A stretch of DNA of 64,000 nt from Ottowia sp. Its GTDB lineage: Bacteria; Pseudomonadota; Gammaproteobacteria; Burkholderiales; Burkholderiaceae_C. Position numbers and translations under genes: made by a program. Shown here one piece after another: positions 1 to 7,214 of this stretch; the stretch's first letter is position 1; each line of letters starts with the position of its first letter. Below the pieces are notes generated by a model. That model made no database searches and was not told the DNA's origin. It saw only the letters and a list, made by a program, of their open reading frames with translations. The stretch covers positions 186,001 to 250,000 of the forward strand of contig NZ_JADJCO010000005.1 of assembly GCF_016703145.1 (NCBI RefSeq). Reading direction: 5' to 3'.

Positions 1-34
1 GGTTTTCCCCATTCGGATTCGGCAAAGGATGATC

Positions 35-481
35 ATGCAGATCCCACTCAAGCGTTCTGCCCTGGTTCTGGGCGCCGTCGCCCTGATGTCGTCGCTGCCC
101 GCGCAGGCCGCCGACGACATGTGCTTCGAGAAAGCCCAGAACCAGAGCCAGATGACCGAATGCGCCGTCAACGCCTGGAAGCGCGCCGATGGCGAGTTGA
201 ACACGCTTTATCGGCAGATGCAGGCGCGCCTGAAGGACGACCGCAAGGCAAGCGGCCTGCTGGTGGATGCCCAGCGCAAATGGCTGGCCTATCGCGATGC
301 CGAATGCGCCTTTCAGACCGTGGGGACGGCCGGAGGCAGCATCAACGCCATGAACCTCAACAACTGCCTGGCCGAGGTGACCCGCGGCCGCGTCACCGAC
401 TTCCACAACGCGCTGGCCTGCGGCCAGGCGTCGGGCGAGCAGGGCGCCAGCGAATGCGCCGTCCCCCGCGCGGGCCGGTGA
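35..481 (+). CDS. LprI/DUF1311-type periplasmic protein
   Basis: Small exported protein of 148 residues with a signal peptide of about 25 residues (KR, hydrophobic core, cut after AQA). The mature part carries the DUF1311/LprI pattern: an early Cys, a conserved M-T-E-C segment, then a D-A-Q-R-K-W-L-x-Y-R-D helix and two more Cys. In this family some members inhibit lysozyme; most have no known role. An ATG lies at 29, but the AAAGG stretch just upstream is at proper Shine-Dalgarno distance only for the ATG at 35. The family call is firm; a lysozyme-inhibitor function is inference only. Confidence 0.8.
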   Translation: MQIPLKRSALVLGAVALMSSLPAQAADDMCFEKAQNQSQMTECAVNAWKRADGELNTLYRQMQARLKDDRKASGLLVDAQRKWLAYRDAECAFQTVGTAGGSINAMNLNNCLAEVTRGRVTDFHNALACGQASGEQGASECAVPRAGR

Positions 482-485
482 CGGG

Positions 486-896
486 TCAGCCCGCCGCGCC
501 GGTCTCCCGGCGCTCGTAGCTGCGGGTGAGGACCTCCCACACGTGGCCGTCCGGCTCGCCCCAGTACACCAGGCGGCCACCGAAGGCCGGGTTGACCTGC
601 CCATCGTCCGGCCCGTGCGGCGTGCCGCGGCAGGCAATGCCAGCCGCGCGCAGGCGGCTGAGAATGGCGTCGAAGCGCGCGTCGTCCACCCGAAAGCAGA
701 AATGCAGCCGGGGCAGGGCGGCGCCGGGCTCGTACTGGTCGAAGTCCAGCGTCAGCCCGTCGGTCACGTACACCGGCGAGAACGGCCCGACGGGGCCTTG
801 CGCCGCCCAGGGCACGTCGAGCAGCGACGCCAGCAGGCGGGCCGCCGCCGCGCGGTCGCGGGACGGGACGATGGCGTGGTCCAGTTCCAGGGGCAT
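486..896 (-). CDS. VOC (glyoxalase/bleomycin-resistance fold) family protein
   Basis: Single VOC-type protein of 136 residues. It opens with L-E-L-D-H-A-I-V-P-S, the usual first metal-side strand, has an L-H-F-C-F-R-V strand near the middle, and ends with G-x-x-W-E-V-L-T-R. The family contains metal-dependent lyases, isomerases and antibiotic-binding proteins, and nothing here fixes a substrate. An excellent AAGGAGG ribosome site lies 6 nt before the ATG. It is convergent with the LprI-like gene, with only a few bases between the two stops. Confidence 0.8.
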   Translation of the reverse strand: MPLELDHAIVPSRDRAAAARLLASLLDVPWAAQGPVGPFSPVYVTDGLTLDFDQYEPGAALPRLHFCFRVDDARFDAILSRLRAAGIACRGTPHGPDDGQVNPAFGGRLVYWGEPDGHVWEVLTRSYERRETGAAG

Positions 897-1095
897 GGCG
901 ATCCTCCTTGCGCGGGGTTGATAAGGCCCGACTTATACCCGCCCGCTGTGGGCTGACCTGTGGACAATCCCCAGGACAACTCCGGCAAGCCGCGCCAGCC
1001 CTGGCTGGGCGGCCGATGCCCATTTTTTGGGCAGGGCATCACGGGCCGCGCCTGGCGGGCGCGGCTATAGTGTGCGCCCGCCCGGCCACGGGCCG

Positions 1096-1566
1096 ATGTC
1101 CTCCTGTTTTCCGGATTCTCTCCGCTTGCCAGCCGCTGTCCTGCTCTGCCTCGTCGTCGCCATCGCCGACGGCGACACCCTCACCGCCCGCTGCGGCCCA
1201 CCCGGCGCGTACCACCAGCTTCAGGTGCGCGTCGCCGCCATCGACGCGCCCGAGCGCCGCCAGGCCTTCGGCCAGCGCGCCTGCCAGCAGTTGGCAACAC
1301 TGTGCTTCAGGCAGCAGGCCCGCATCCAGCCGCTGAGCCAGGACGCCTACGGCCGCGCCGTGGCCGACGTGCAGTGCCGCGGCCAGGACGCGGGCCAGAG
1401 CCAGGTCCGCGCCGGCATGGCCTGGGTCTACACCGCCTACGCGCAAGGGCACCCGCGGCTCGCGCCGCTGCAGCGGCAGGCGCGCGCCCAGCGCCTGGGC
1501 CTGTGGTCGCAGCCCAGGCCGGTGGCGCCGTGGGTGTATCGGCACCGGTACGCCACGGCGCGCTGA
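1096..1566 (+). CDS. thermonuclease-like (SNase-fold) protein
   Basis: Staphylococcal-nuclease-like protein of 156 residues. The core motifs are visible: I-A-D-G-D-T-L-T near residue 25, a V-A-A-I-D-A-P-E-R loop followed by F-G-Q-R-A, and D-A-Y-G-R-A-V-A-D-V carrying the arginine that matches the catalytic Arg of the family. The C-terminus has the W-V-Y and G-L-W pattern common in bacterial members. A hydrophobic N-terminal stretch suggests export or membrane attachment, but no clean cleavage site is visible. The ATG at 1096 was chosen because residues encoded upstream of it look non-coding. Substrate (DNA or RNA) is unknown. Confidence 0.75.
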   Translation: MSSCFPDSLRLPAAVLLCLVVAIADGDTLTARCGPPGAYHQLQVRVAAIDAPERRQAFGQRACQQLATLCFRQQARIQPLSQDAYGRAVADVQCRGQDAGQSQVRAGMAWVYTAYAQGHPRLAPLQRQARAQRLGLWSQPRPVAPWVYRHRYATAR

Positions 1567-1629
1567 GCGCGACCCTCTCCCCGATCTCCATCCGCCTTCG
1601 GTGGCCAGGTGCCCGACGCCACTTGGTCT

Positions 1630-1791
1630 TCATTGATGCAGGGCCTGCAACGCCTCGGCCAATGTCTTGCCATCCGTGGTGCCGGGCTTGCTGACGTCGA
1701 TTTCCAGCGCTCCGGCCACCTTGACCTGGCCGGGCGGAGAATCAGGGTATTTACTTACCTCGCTTGCAGGATGGCGTTTTGGGCGTGTCAT
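1630..1791 (-). CDS. possible small hypothetical protein (53 aa)
   Basis: Within the roughly 360-bp gap between the nuclease-like and GDSL genes there is a short reverse frame starting with M-T-R-P-K-R and ending in a helix-like L-A-E-A-L-Q-A-L-H-Q. The composition resembles a real small protein, with a basic head and a V-A-G-A-L-E-I strand. No convincing ribosome site precedes it and I recognise no family. It could equally be the stump of a larger gene. Nothing else is visible in this gap. Confidence 0.25.
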   Translation of the reverse strand: MTRPKRHPASEVSKYPDSPPGQVKVAGALEIDVSKPGTTDGKTLAEALQALHQ

Positions 1792-1924
1792 TGCGAATAT
1801 CGGCGCCAGGTGCCGACAATGAAATGGCGAGAACCACATTCTGGGTGCAGTCGGCTCAACCCAAGTTCAGCCGCGCTGCGGTCCTGCACTGGAATCCCTC
1901 GCGTTACACGAATGGAGACACGTC

Positions 1925-2836
1925 ATGAAACCCCTTGTCTACCCCGCGGACTGGATTGCCCGCCCCGACCCGCCACCGCTGTCCGACTTTGGCCGCCGGC
2001 TGCTGGCCGAGGGGGATTCATGGTTCACCATCGGCACGCTGAATCTGATGGCCGCGTCCAACGTGCTGTTCAAGATGCAGGTGAGCCAGACGACGGCCAT
2101 CGTCAACTGCGCCTATCCCGGCGATACCTTGCAGCACGTGGTGGAGTGGTTCGACGATCCGTTCTTCGATCGCATGCTGTGCCAGCCGAGATTCCAGCGC
2201 TACTGGGAAGGCATCCTGATCTCGGGCGGGGGCAACGATCTGATCGACGCGGCGCAGGTGCCGCCGCAAGACGCGCAGGGCGCCCCGGTTGCGCCCCACA
2301 AGCGCCTGCTGCTCACCGCGCATGAAGCCGCCGCCCAGCCTGTCATGGGGCCGGCGCGCTTCATCAGCGAGCCGGGCTGGGACACCCTGGCCTCGTACCT
2401 GCTCGCCAACTTTGCCGAACTGGTGGCGCACCGCGACCGGGGGATCAACAAGGCGCGGCCGATCTTTGTGCACACGTATGCGATGCCGATGGTGCGCCCG
2501 TCGGGCACGGTGGGCGCGCCGCAGGGGTGGCTGTATCCGGCCATGCAGGGCTACGGCCTGGCTGGCGCTGATGCCCAGGCCGTGAGCGACCTGCTGTTCG
2601 GCCGCCTGCGCGCCCTGTTGCTGGCGCTGGACCAGGACAGCGGCCAGCCCGAAGCGTTGCCGCACGTGCACGTGTTCGATTCGGCGGCGCTGCCGGACAT
2701 CGTGCCCGCCAGCGCCGGTGCCACCGGCGCTTCAGGCGACTGGGTGAATGAAATCCACCTGACCCCGGCCGGCTACGGCAAGCTGGGACAAGCGTTCGGG
2801 CCCTGGATGGAAGGCTGGCTGGCAAGGTATCCCTGA
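1925..2836 (+). CDS. SGNH/GDSL-type hydrolase family protein
   Basis: Protein of 303 residues with the landmarks of an SGNH hydrolase: L-L-A-E-G-D-S-W near residue 30 (nucleophile Ser), G-G-G-N-D-L-I-D near residue 102 (block with Gly and Asn), and W-V-N-E-I-H-L-T near residue 275, where the catalytic His would sit. These enzymes are esterases or lipases of diverse substrates. No signal peptide is seen, so it is probably cytoplasmic. The ATG follows a GGAG ribosome site at 1915-1918. Substrate is unknown. Confidence 0.75.
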   Translation: MKPLVYPADWIARPDPPPLSDFGRRLLAEGDSWFTIGTLNLMAASNVLFKMQVSQTTAIVNCAYPGDTLQHVVEWFDDPFFDRMLCQPRFQRYWEGILISGGGNDLIDAAQVPPQDAQGAPVAPHKRLLLTAHEAAAQPVMGPARFISEPGWDTLASYLLANFAELVAHRDRGINKARPIFVHTYAMPMVRPSGTVGAPQGWLYPAMQGYGLAGADAQAVSDLLFGRLRALLLALDQDSGQPEALPHVHVFDSAALPDIVPASAGATGASGDWVNEIHLTPAGYGKLGQAFGPWMEGWLARYP

Positions 2837-2859
2837 ATACCAGGGCCAGGTGCTGGCGG

Positions 2860-3030
2860 TCACGCGGCCCAGGGGTCGAGGACAGGCACCCCAAGACCTT
2901 CGAAGTCTTTGGTATGGCGCGTGACCAGCGTCAGATCGTGCTGCAAGGCCGTGGCAGCCGGCAGGCCGTCGATGACCGGCAGCGTGCGTCCGGCGCGGGC
3001 CTGCACGCAACAGCGCCGTATTTCACCTTG
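2860..3030 (-). pseudogene. C-terminal remnant of a PIN-domain toxin (VapC/FitB type)
   Basis: The reverse strand encodes about 56 residues that read as the end of a FitB/VapC ribonuclease: an L-P-V-I-D-G-L-x-A-A-T-A-L segment with the third acidic PIN residue, then H-D-L-T-L-V-T-R and D-F-E-G-L-G-V and a V-L-D-P-W ending. The frame runs on upstream, but that part does not look like a PIN N-terminus. The first catalytic Asp and any antitoxin are missing. This is a dead stump; the homologous start at about 3030 is an estimate. Confidence 0.7.
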
Positions 3031-3245
3031 CATCTGGCGTTGCCCGTGGCGCCAGCCGGCGCGGGCAGGGCGGCGGGGCCTTGGGGCCGATCGCGGCCAA
3101 GGCCGCATCCGCAAACCAAGGGTTAAAACGAACAAAAAAACAGAGGCATTGCCTTTACATTTCGACGCCATACGCATCGTAAAAAAATACGTCGTCCTGC
3201 AACTTAATGCTTGACACGCGCACCCTCACGGCCACGCTTGCAGCC

Positions 3246-3305
3246 GAGCCGAGCCGAGCCGAGCCGAGCCGAGCCGAGCCGAGCCGAGCCGAGCCGAGCC
3301 GAGCC
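3246..3305. repeat. pentanucleotide tandem repeat (GAGCC) x12
   Basis: Twelve perfect copies of GAGCC run without interruption for 60 bp, preceded by a thirteenth imperfect unit (CAGCC). The tract lies about 160 bp upstream of the DUF1566 gene. Units of five bases change reading frame when copies are gained or lost, as in phase-variable loci. A short forward frame starting at 3207 reads through it and ends in an ATGA overlap with the DUF1566 start. The rest of the gap 2837-3463 holds the toxin stump and the inverted repeat at 3354-3401. Confidence 0.95.
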
Positions 3306-3353
3306 GATGACGTTGCGTTCAGCGTAGCGGCCCTTCCTTCTTTTTCTCATCAC

Positions 3354-3401
3354 GCAGCAAAAAGCGCCTGCCGGGCAAGCCCGGCAGGCGCTTTTTGCTG
3401 C
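3354..3401. terminator. perfect 22-bp inverted repeat, probable bidirectional terminator
   Basis: Two perfectly complementary 22-base arms (3354-3375 and 3380-3401) are separated by four bases. The GC-rich core (GCGCCTGCCGGG) is flanked in the arms by AAAAA and TTTTT, which gives U-runs on both strands, as in bidirectional intrinsic terminators. It sits between the pentanucleotide tract and the DUF1566 gene. Confidence 0.75.
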
Positions 3402-3457
3402 GCCGCGCTGGCGCGCGGGAAATTTCATCCGACCCCATTTATTGCCACGCAACGGTA

Positions 3458-3520
3458 TTTGCTATGAAAATGAGAGCTTCCATCACACGCCCAGCCAACG
3501 ATGGAGCCAGAAAACACCTC
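3458..3520 (+). repeat. possible divergent copy of the ATAGCT-headed dispersed repeat
   Basis: GCTAT then AGAGCTTCC then GATGGAGCCAGAAAA follows the order of blocks seen in the clearer copies elsewhere in the window. It overlaps the start of the DUF1566 gene and would encode its first residues. This match is weak. Confidence 0.35.
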
Positions 3521-4258
3521 AATAAACACAACCCCGCCGCCATGCTGGCGGCCGCCGTCGCCCTGGCCCTGTTGCTGCCGGCCTTGGCCGCCGCGCAAAC
3601 CGCCCCGCTCAACGACACGGGCCAAACCCTGTGCTACGACGGCAGCGCGCTGGTCGCCTGCACCGCCGGCAACACCGGCAACGCTGCCACGCACCCCGGC
3701 CAGGACGGGCGCTTCGGCCGCGATGCCGCCCAGGCCGCCGGGGCGCTGCCGCCCAAGACCGGCGGCGGCGCAGCGGGCTTTGACTTCACCCGCCTCTGCT
3801 GGAACGGCCATCCCCAGGGCCATGCCCAATGCGCCGGCACTCTGGTCGCCAACACCACGGGCACCGTCAGCGCTCCCCCCGCCACCGACTGGACCTGCAC
3901 GCGCGACAACGTCACCGGCCTGGTCTGGTCGCTGCAAACGCAATCCGCCACCTGGAACGCGGCCACGGCATCCACCTATCCCGATGCTGGCCACAACACC
4001 CCGACGCGCTGCGGCTACGACACCGGCTGGCGCTTGCCCACGCGGCGCGAGCTGCTGTCCATCGTCCACAACGGCGCCTACAGCCCCGCCATCGACCAGA
4101 CGTACTTTCCTGGCACGGCATCCAGTTGGTACTGGTCGTCGGATACCTACGCACCCGATCCAGCCGTTGCGTGGGGCGTCTTCTTCTACGACGGCTTCGC
4201 CGGCGCCGACGGCAAGGCCGGCACCAACTCGACTCGCCTGGTGCGAAGCGGACAGTGA
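3464..4258 (+). CDS. DUF1566 protein, probable DGR variable (target) protein
   Basis: Exported protein of 264 residues with a hydrophobic signal segment ending A-L-A-A-A-Q. The second half is a DUF1566 (Lcl-type, C-type-lectin-like) domain: T-G-L-V-W-S, then G-W-R-L-P-T-R-R-E-L-L-S-I-V, then S-S-W-Y-W-S-S. The last about 35 residues look like a DGR variable region. From 4187 on, nearly every variable codon is N-N-C (TAC, GAC, GGC, TTC, GCC, ACC, AAC) around one conserved AAG, which is what adenine mutagenesis of an AAC-rich template yields. The conserved end is R-L-V-R-S-G-Q. An Avd-like relic begins 35 bp downstream. No reverse transcriptase or template repeat is seen in the window. The DUF1566 call is firm; the DGR role is inference. 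Confidence 0.8.
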   Translation: MKMRASITRPANDGARKHLNKHNPAAMLAAAVALALLLPALAAAQTAPLNDTGQTLCYDGSALVACTAGNTGNAATHPGQDGRFGRDAAQAAGALPPKTGGGAAGFDFTRLCWNGHPQGHAQCAGTLVANTTGTVSAPPATDWTCTRDNVTGLVWSLQTQSATWNAATASTYPDAGHNTPTRCGYDTGWRLPTRRELLSIVHNGAYSPAIDQTYFPGTASSWYWSSDTYAPDPAVAWGVFFYDGFAGADGKAGTNSTRLVRSGQ

Positions 4259-4292
4259 TTTTTCCCTTTTTTGTCCCTCTACCGTAACGGCC

Positions 4293-4462
4293 ATGGCCTA
4301 CGCCCGCCAACTGCCCCTGTGGAGGGCCGCCATGGATCTGGCCGTGCACCTGGAGCAGGCCGTTCGCCGCTTTCCGCGCCACCACAAGTACACCCTGGGC
4401 AACCGACCTGCGCCGCTGCGCAGCGGCTGTGCCGCCTGCCCACGCCTTCATCGCCTACACCC
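4293..4462 (+). pseudogene. avd: decayed Avd-like / four-helix-bundle DGR accessory gene
   Basis: Starting at ATG 4293 the frame encodes L-P-L-W-R-A-A-M-D-L, then V-R-R-F-P-R-H-H-K-Y-T-L-G. This is the N-terminal signature of bacterial Avd (four helix bundle) proteins of DGR cassettes. After K-Y-T-L-G the frame breaks. A one-base correction gives T-D-L-R-R, and another frame gives Q-R-L-C-R-L, both expected in Avd proteins at this point. The rest of the roughly 110-residue family length is missing because the next gene begins at 4463. Avd binds the DGR reverse transcriptase. The family call rests on motif recognition only. Confidence 0.65.
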
Positions 4463-5139
4463 ATGACCAGCACGACCACCCTTCGCACCGTCCTGCGCGC
4501 CTGCGGGGCTTCCTGGAGCCTGGCCGCCGCGCTGCTGGCACCCGCCGCCTGGGCCGCGCCCTTCACCGTCGATACCGTCAATGGCACCGTGACCGACGCG
4601 GCCACCGGCCTGATGTGGGACCGCTGCGCCTGGGGCCAGACGGGGACCAGTTGCTCCGGCAGTCCCGCCGCCAGCACCTGGGCGCAGGCGCTCACCGCCG
4701 CGCAAACGGCCAATACCACTGCCCACAAGGGCTATACCGACTGGCGCCTGCCCAACAAGAACGAGCTCGAATCGCTGGTGAAGATCGATGCGGTCTGCTG
4801 GACTTCGTGCTGTCGGGCTGCGACCAGAGCGATGTGACGATGACGGTGACCTACCCGCAGGCGCTGGCGCAGGGCACGCAGTACTGGAAGCTGCACGCCG
4901 GCGACTGGGGGCAGTACCCGGCGCAGGTGGACGAGGCGGCGGGCACGGTGATGTTCACGCTGCGCGACGGCGGCGCGGGCGACGACGACGGCCTGGAGAA
5001 CGGCCGCATCGTCGATCCCTCGGGCGCGGCGCACCGGGTGGCCGCCAGTGCCGCCGCGCCGGTGCCCGCGCTGGGGCCGTGGGCCTTGGCGGTGCTCGGC
5101 CTGGGGCTGGGGCTGCTGGGCTGGCGCCGGCGGGGGTGA
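4463..5139 (+). pseudogene. DUF1566 gene fused by frameshifting deletion to an IPTL-CTERM tail
   Basis: The N-terminal part (4463 to about 4790) has a signal peptide, then D-A-A-T-G-L-M-W-D-R-C-A-W-G and D-W-R-L-P-N-K-N-E-L-E-S-L-V-K-I-D, a standard DUF1566 start. Just after K-I-D-A this frame runs into an unrelated Cys-rich end with a stop at 4837. Another frame takes over with L-L-D-F-V-L-S-G-C and T-Y-P-Q-A-L-A-Q-G-T-Q-Y-W-K, a choice-of-anchor-type domain ending G-R-I-V-D. It closes at 5139 with V-P-A-L-G-P-W, a hydrophobic helix and R-R-R, an IPTL-CTERM-like sorting signal. Two different genes seem to have been joined by a deletion near 4790. Confidence 0.65.
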
Positions 5140-5218
5140 GCCTGGGCCGGGCGGTTCGTCAGCGCTTTGCTGTCATCCGACCGGCTTGGGCCTTCTGCTG
5201 TGATTCTTGACTGAGAAC

Positions 5219-5265
5219 TACAAAAATGAGAGCTGTTGCCGTTTGTCCAGCACTGGGCGAGGGGG
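5219..5265 (+). repeat. possible dispersed repeat copy (weak)
   Basis: AAAATGAGAGCTGTTGCCG followed by CCAGCACTGGGCGAGG resembles the repeat body seen at 27229. It lies in the 435-bp gap between the IPTL-CTERM fusion and gltA, which holds no gene I can support. Confidence 0.3.
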
Positions 5266-5321
5266 CGCCGGGGCTGCTGTCCGCGCTGCTGGCTGGCGCG
5301 GCGACGCGGCGGCGAACCATC

Positions 5322-5381
5322 AAATTTGATAGCTGCCTGCGCAGTATTCATGCAGGCCACTACCCAATCCGGCATGAAAAT
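5322..5381 (+). repeat. dispersed ATAGCT-headed repeat, copy downstream of gltA
   Basis: Reads TTTGATAGCTGCCTGCGCAG then TATTCATGCAGGCCAC. This is a clear copy of the roughly 50-bp family whose members share ATAGCT, a GCGCAGTAT-like block about 6 bases on, then ATGCGGGC and AGAGGCC. Compare the copies at 31912, 43244 and 58403. Confidence 0.7.
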
Positions 5382-5438
5382 CAAGCCGCCGCCGGTCTCC
5401 ACTGAACGTCAGCAGTCTGCTGCTCATGCCCTCTGAAT

Positions 5439-5494
5439 TGCTATCTAGATGATAGCTATACAGGTATATTCAGAGCGGGCCAGAGGCTGATTTC
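5439..5494 (+). repeat. dispersed repeat copy with head hairpin
   Basis: A head palindrome, GCTATC-TAGAT-GATAGC, is followed by TATACAGGTATATTCAGAGC and GGGCCAGAGGCTGATTT. The tail matches the copies at 29115 and 58403. It lies 80 bp beyond the gltA stop. Confidence 0.75.
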
Positions 5495-5527
5495 TTGTGA
5501 GATCCCGTCCCGGGCGGAGAACCACCA

Positions 5528-5555
5528 GCAGAAGCCGCCCGAAGGCGGCTTCTGC
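5528..5555. terminator. 12-bp inverted repeat, probable terminator
   Basis: Arms 5528-5539 and 5544-5555 (GCAGAAGCCGCC and its complement) enclose a four-base loop. TTTT follows on the forward side, so it best fits forward transcripts, but it also lies 20 bp beyond the gltA stop on the reverse strand. Confidence 0.6.
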
Positions 5556-5574
5556 TTTTGGCGCGGACGACGGA

Positions 5575-6870
5575 TCAGGGCACGTCGCGGCGCGGGGCGC
5601 CGGTGTAGAGCTGGCGGGGGCGGCCGATCTTGTACTCGGGGTCGCCGATCATCTCGTTGAGCTGAGCGATCCAGCCCACGGTGCGGGCCAGGGCGAAGAT
5701 GCCGGTGAACAGCTTGACGGGGATGCCGATGGCGCGCTGCACGATGCCGGAGTAGAAGTCCACGTTGGGGTAGAGCTTGCGCTGCACGAAGTAGTCGTCC
5801 TCGAGCGCGATCCTTTCGAGCTCCTTGGCCAGCTTGAACAGCGGGTCGTTCTCGAGGCCCATCTCGGCCAGCACTTCGTTGCAGGTTTCCTGCATGAGCT
5901 TGGCGCGCGGGTCGTAGTTCTTGTAGACGCGGTGGCCGAAGCCCATGAGCTTGACGCCGCTGTTCTTGTCCTTGACCTTCTCCATGAACTCGCCGACCTT
6001 GGCCACGCCGCCGTTGCGCTGGATGTCTTCCAGCATGTTCAGGCAGGCCTCGTTGGCGCCGCCGTGGGACGGGCCCCACAGGCAGGCGACGCCGGCGGCG
6101 ATGGCGGCGAAGGGGTTGGTGCCGGAGCTGCCGCACAGGCGCACGGTGGAGGTGGAGGCGTTCTGCTCGTGGTCGGCGTGCAGGATGAAGATGCGGTCCA
6201 TCGCCTTTTCGAGCACGGGGCTGACCACGTAGTCCTCGCACGGCGTGCCGAACATCATGCGCAGGAAGTTGCCGGCGTAGCTGAGGTCGTTCTGGGGGTA
6301 CATGAAAGGCTGGCCGACGCCGTACTTGTAGGCCATGGCGACCAGCGTGGGCATCTTGGCGATCAGGCGGATCGCGGCGATGTCACGGTGCTCGGCGTTG
6401 TGCACGTCGGTGCTGTCGTGGTAGAAGGCCGACAGCGCGCCGACCAGGCCCGTCAGCACGGCCATCGGGTGCGCGTCGCGGCGGAAGCCCCGCAGGAAGA
6501 ACTGCATCTGCTCGTTGACCATCGTGTGGTTGATGACGAGCTTGTGGAAGGCCTCGCGCTGGTTGCCACTGGGCAGATCGCCCTTGAGCAGCAGGTAGCA
6601 GGTGTCGAGGAAGTCGCACTTTTGCGCCAACTGCTCGATGGGGTAGCCGCGGTAAAGCAGTTCGCCCTTGTCGCCGTCGATGTAGGTGATGGCCGATTCG
6701 CACGACGCTGTCGACAGGAAGCCTGGGTCGTAAGTGAACATCCCCGTCTGGGCGTAAAGCTTGCGGATGTCGATGACGTCCGGACCGATCGAGCCCTTGT
6801 ACACCGGCAGCGCGACTTCGGGGCTGCCATTGGAGAACGACAGGGTGGCTTTGATGTCGGAGAGGTTCAT
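5575..6870 (-). CDS. gltA: citrate synthase (type II)
   Basis: Condenses acetyl-CoA and oxaloacetate to citrate at the entry of the TCA cycle. At 431 residues it has the usual length of the hexameric, NADH-sensitive type II enzyme. Catalytic residues are visible: the His of S-H-G-G-A-N-E-A near residue 265, the His of G-F-G-H-R-V-Y-K near 309, and the Asp of V-D-F-Y-S-G near 369. It is last in a reverse-strand run sdhC-sdhD-sdhA-sdhB-sdhE-gltA with short gaps, so probably cotranscribed with succinate dehydrogenase. Confidence 0.97.
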   Translation of the reverse strand: MNLSDIKATLSFSNGSPEVALPVYKGSIGPDVIDIRKLYAQTGMFTYDPGFLSTASCESAITYIDGDKGELLYRGYPIEQLAQKCDFLDTCYLLLKGDLPSGNQREAFHKLVINHTMVNEQMQFFLRGFRRDAHPMAVLTGLVGALSAFYHDSTDVHNAEHRDIAAIRLIAKMPTLVAMAYKYGVGQPFMYPQNDLSYAGNFLRMMFGTPCEDYVVSPVLEKAMDRIFILHADHEQNASTSTVRLCGSSGTNPFAAIAAGVACLWGPSHGGANEACLNMLEDIQRNGGVAKVGEFMEKVKDKNSGVKLMGFGHRVYKNYDPRAKLMQETCNEVLAEMGLENDPLFKLAKELERIALEDDYFVQRKLYPNVDFYSGIVQRAIGIPVKLFTGIFALARTVGWIAQLNEMIGDPEYKIGRPRQLYTGAPRRDVP

Positions 6871-6880
6871 GTCCAGGTTC

Positions 6881-7189
6881 CTAGAGGTTGGCGGGCGAGT
6901 GAATGTGCGACGGGCTGGCTTGCGGCGGGGTCCGCAACAGGCCGAGCACCTGGCGCACGTCGGGTGAGTCGAGATCGTCTCCAGGCTCTTTCCGCCGCAG
7001 CAGCAGATCGAGCAGGTCGTTGTCCGAGAGGTCCATCAGCCGCGTCAGCGCCTCGGCCTGGCCGATGGTGAGCTGGTCTTCATGGCGGGCGAAGAAGCGC
7101 TCGATGAACAGGTCGTTCTCGAGCAGGCCCCGGCGGCAGCGCCACTTGAGCTTGCTGAGCGCGCGTTCGTCGATGCGTTCGGTCACCAT
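6881..7189 (-). CDS. sdhE: succinate dehydrogenase assembly factor SdhE (FAD assembly, DUF339)
   Basis: Small protein of about 102 residues of the SdhE/SDHAF2 family, which helps attach FAD covalently to SdhA. The hallmark R-G-x-x-E is present in C-R-R-G-L-L-E-N-D, followed by the helical F-F-A-R-H and L-T-R-L-M-D-L-S-D-N-D-L-L-D-L-L segments typical of the five-helix fold. An alternative ATG lies three codons upstream (7198). Its place between sdhB and gltA is the normal proteobacterial order. Confidence 0.93.
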   Translation of the reverse strand: MVTERIDERALSKLKWRCRRGLLENDLFIERFFARHEDQLTIGQAEALTRLMDLSDNDLLDLLLRRKEPGDDLDSPDVRQVLGLLRTPPQASPSHIHSPANL

Positions 7190-7214
7190 GCGGCGCAACC
7201 CGTGGATGGCTCGG

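Noticed and set aside
3246..3305. Replication-origin iterons
   Set aside because: Five-base units are far too short for iterons, and no replication initiator gene or AT-rich melting region is nearby.
3207..3467. Phase-variable fusion of a leader peptide to the DUF1566 protein through the GAGCC tract
   Set aside because: The DUF1566 frame has a TGA at 3308-3310, directly after the tract, so changing copy number cannot join the leader to the protein. Only leader truncation or spacing effects remain possible.
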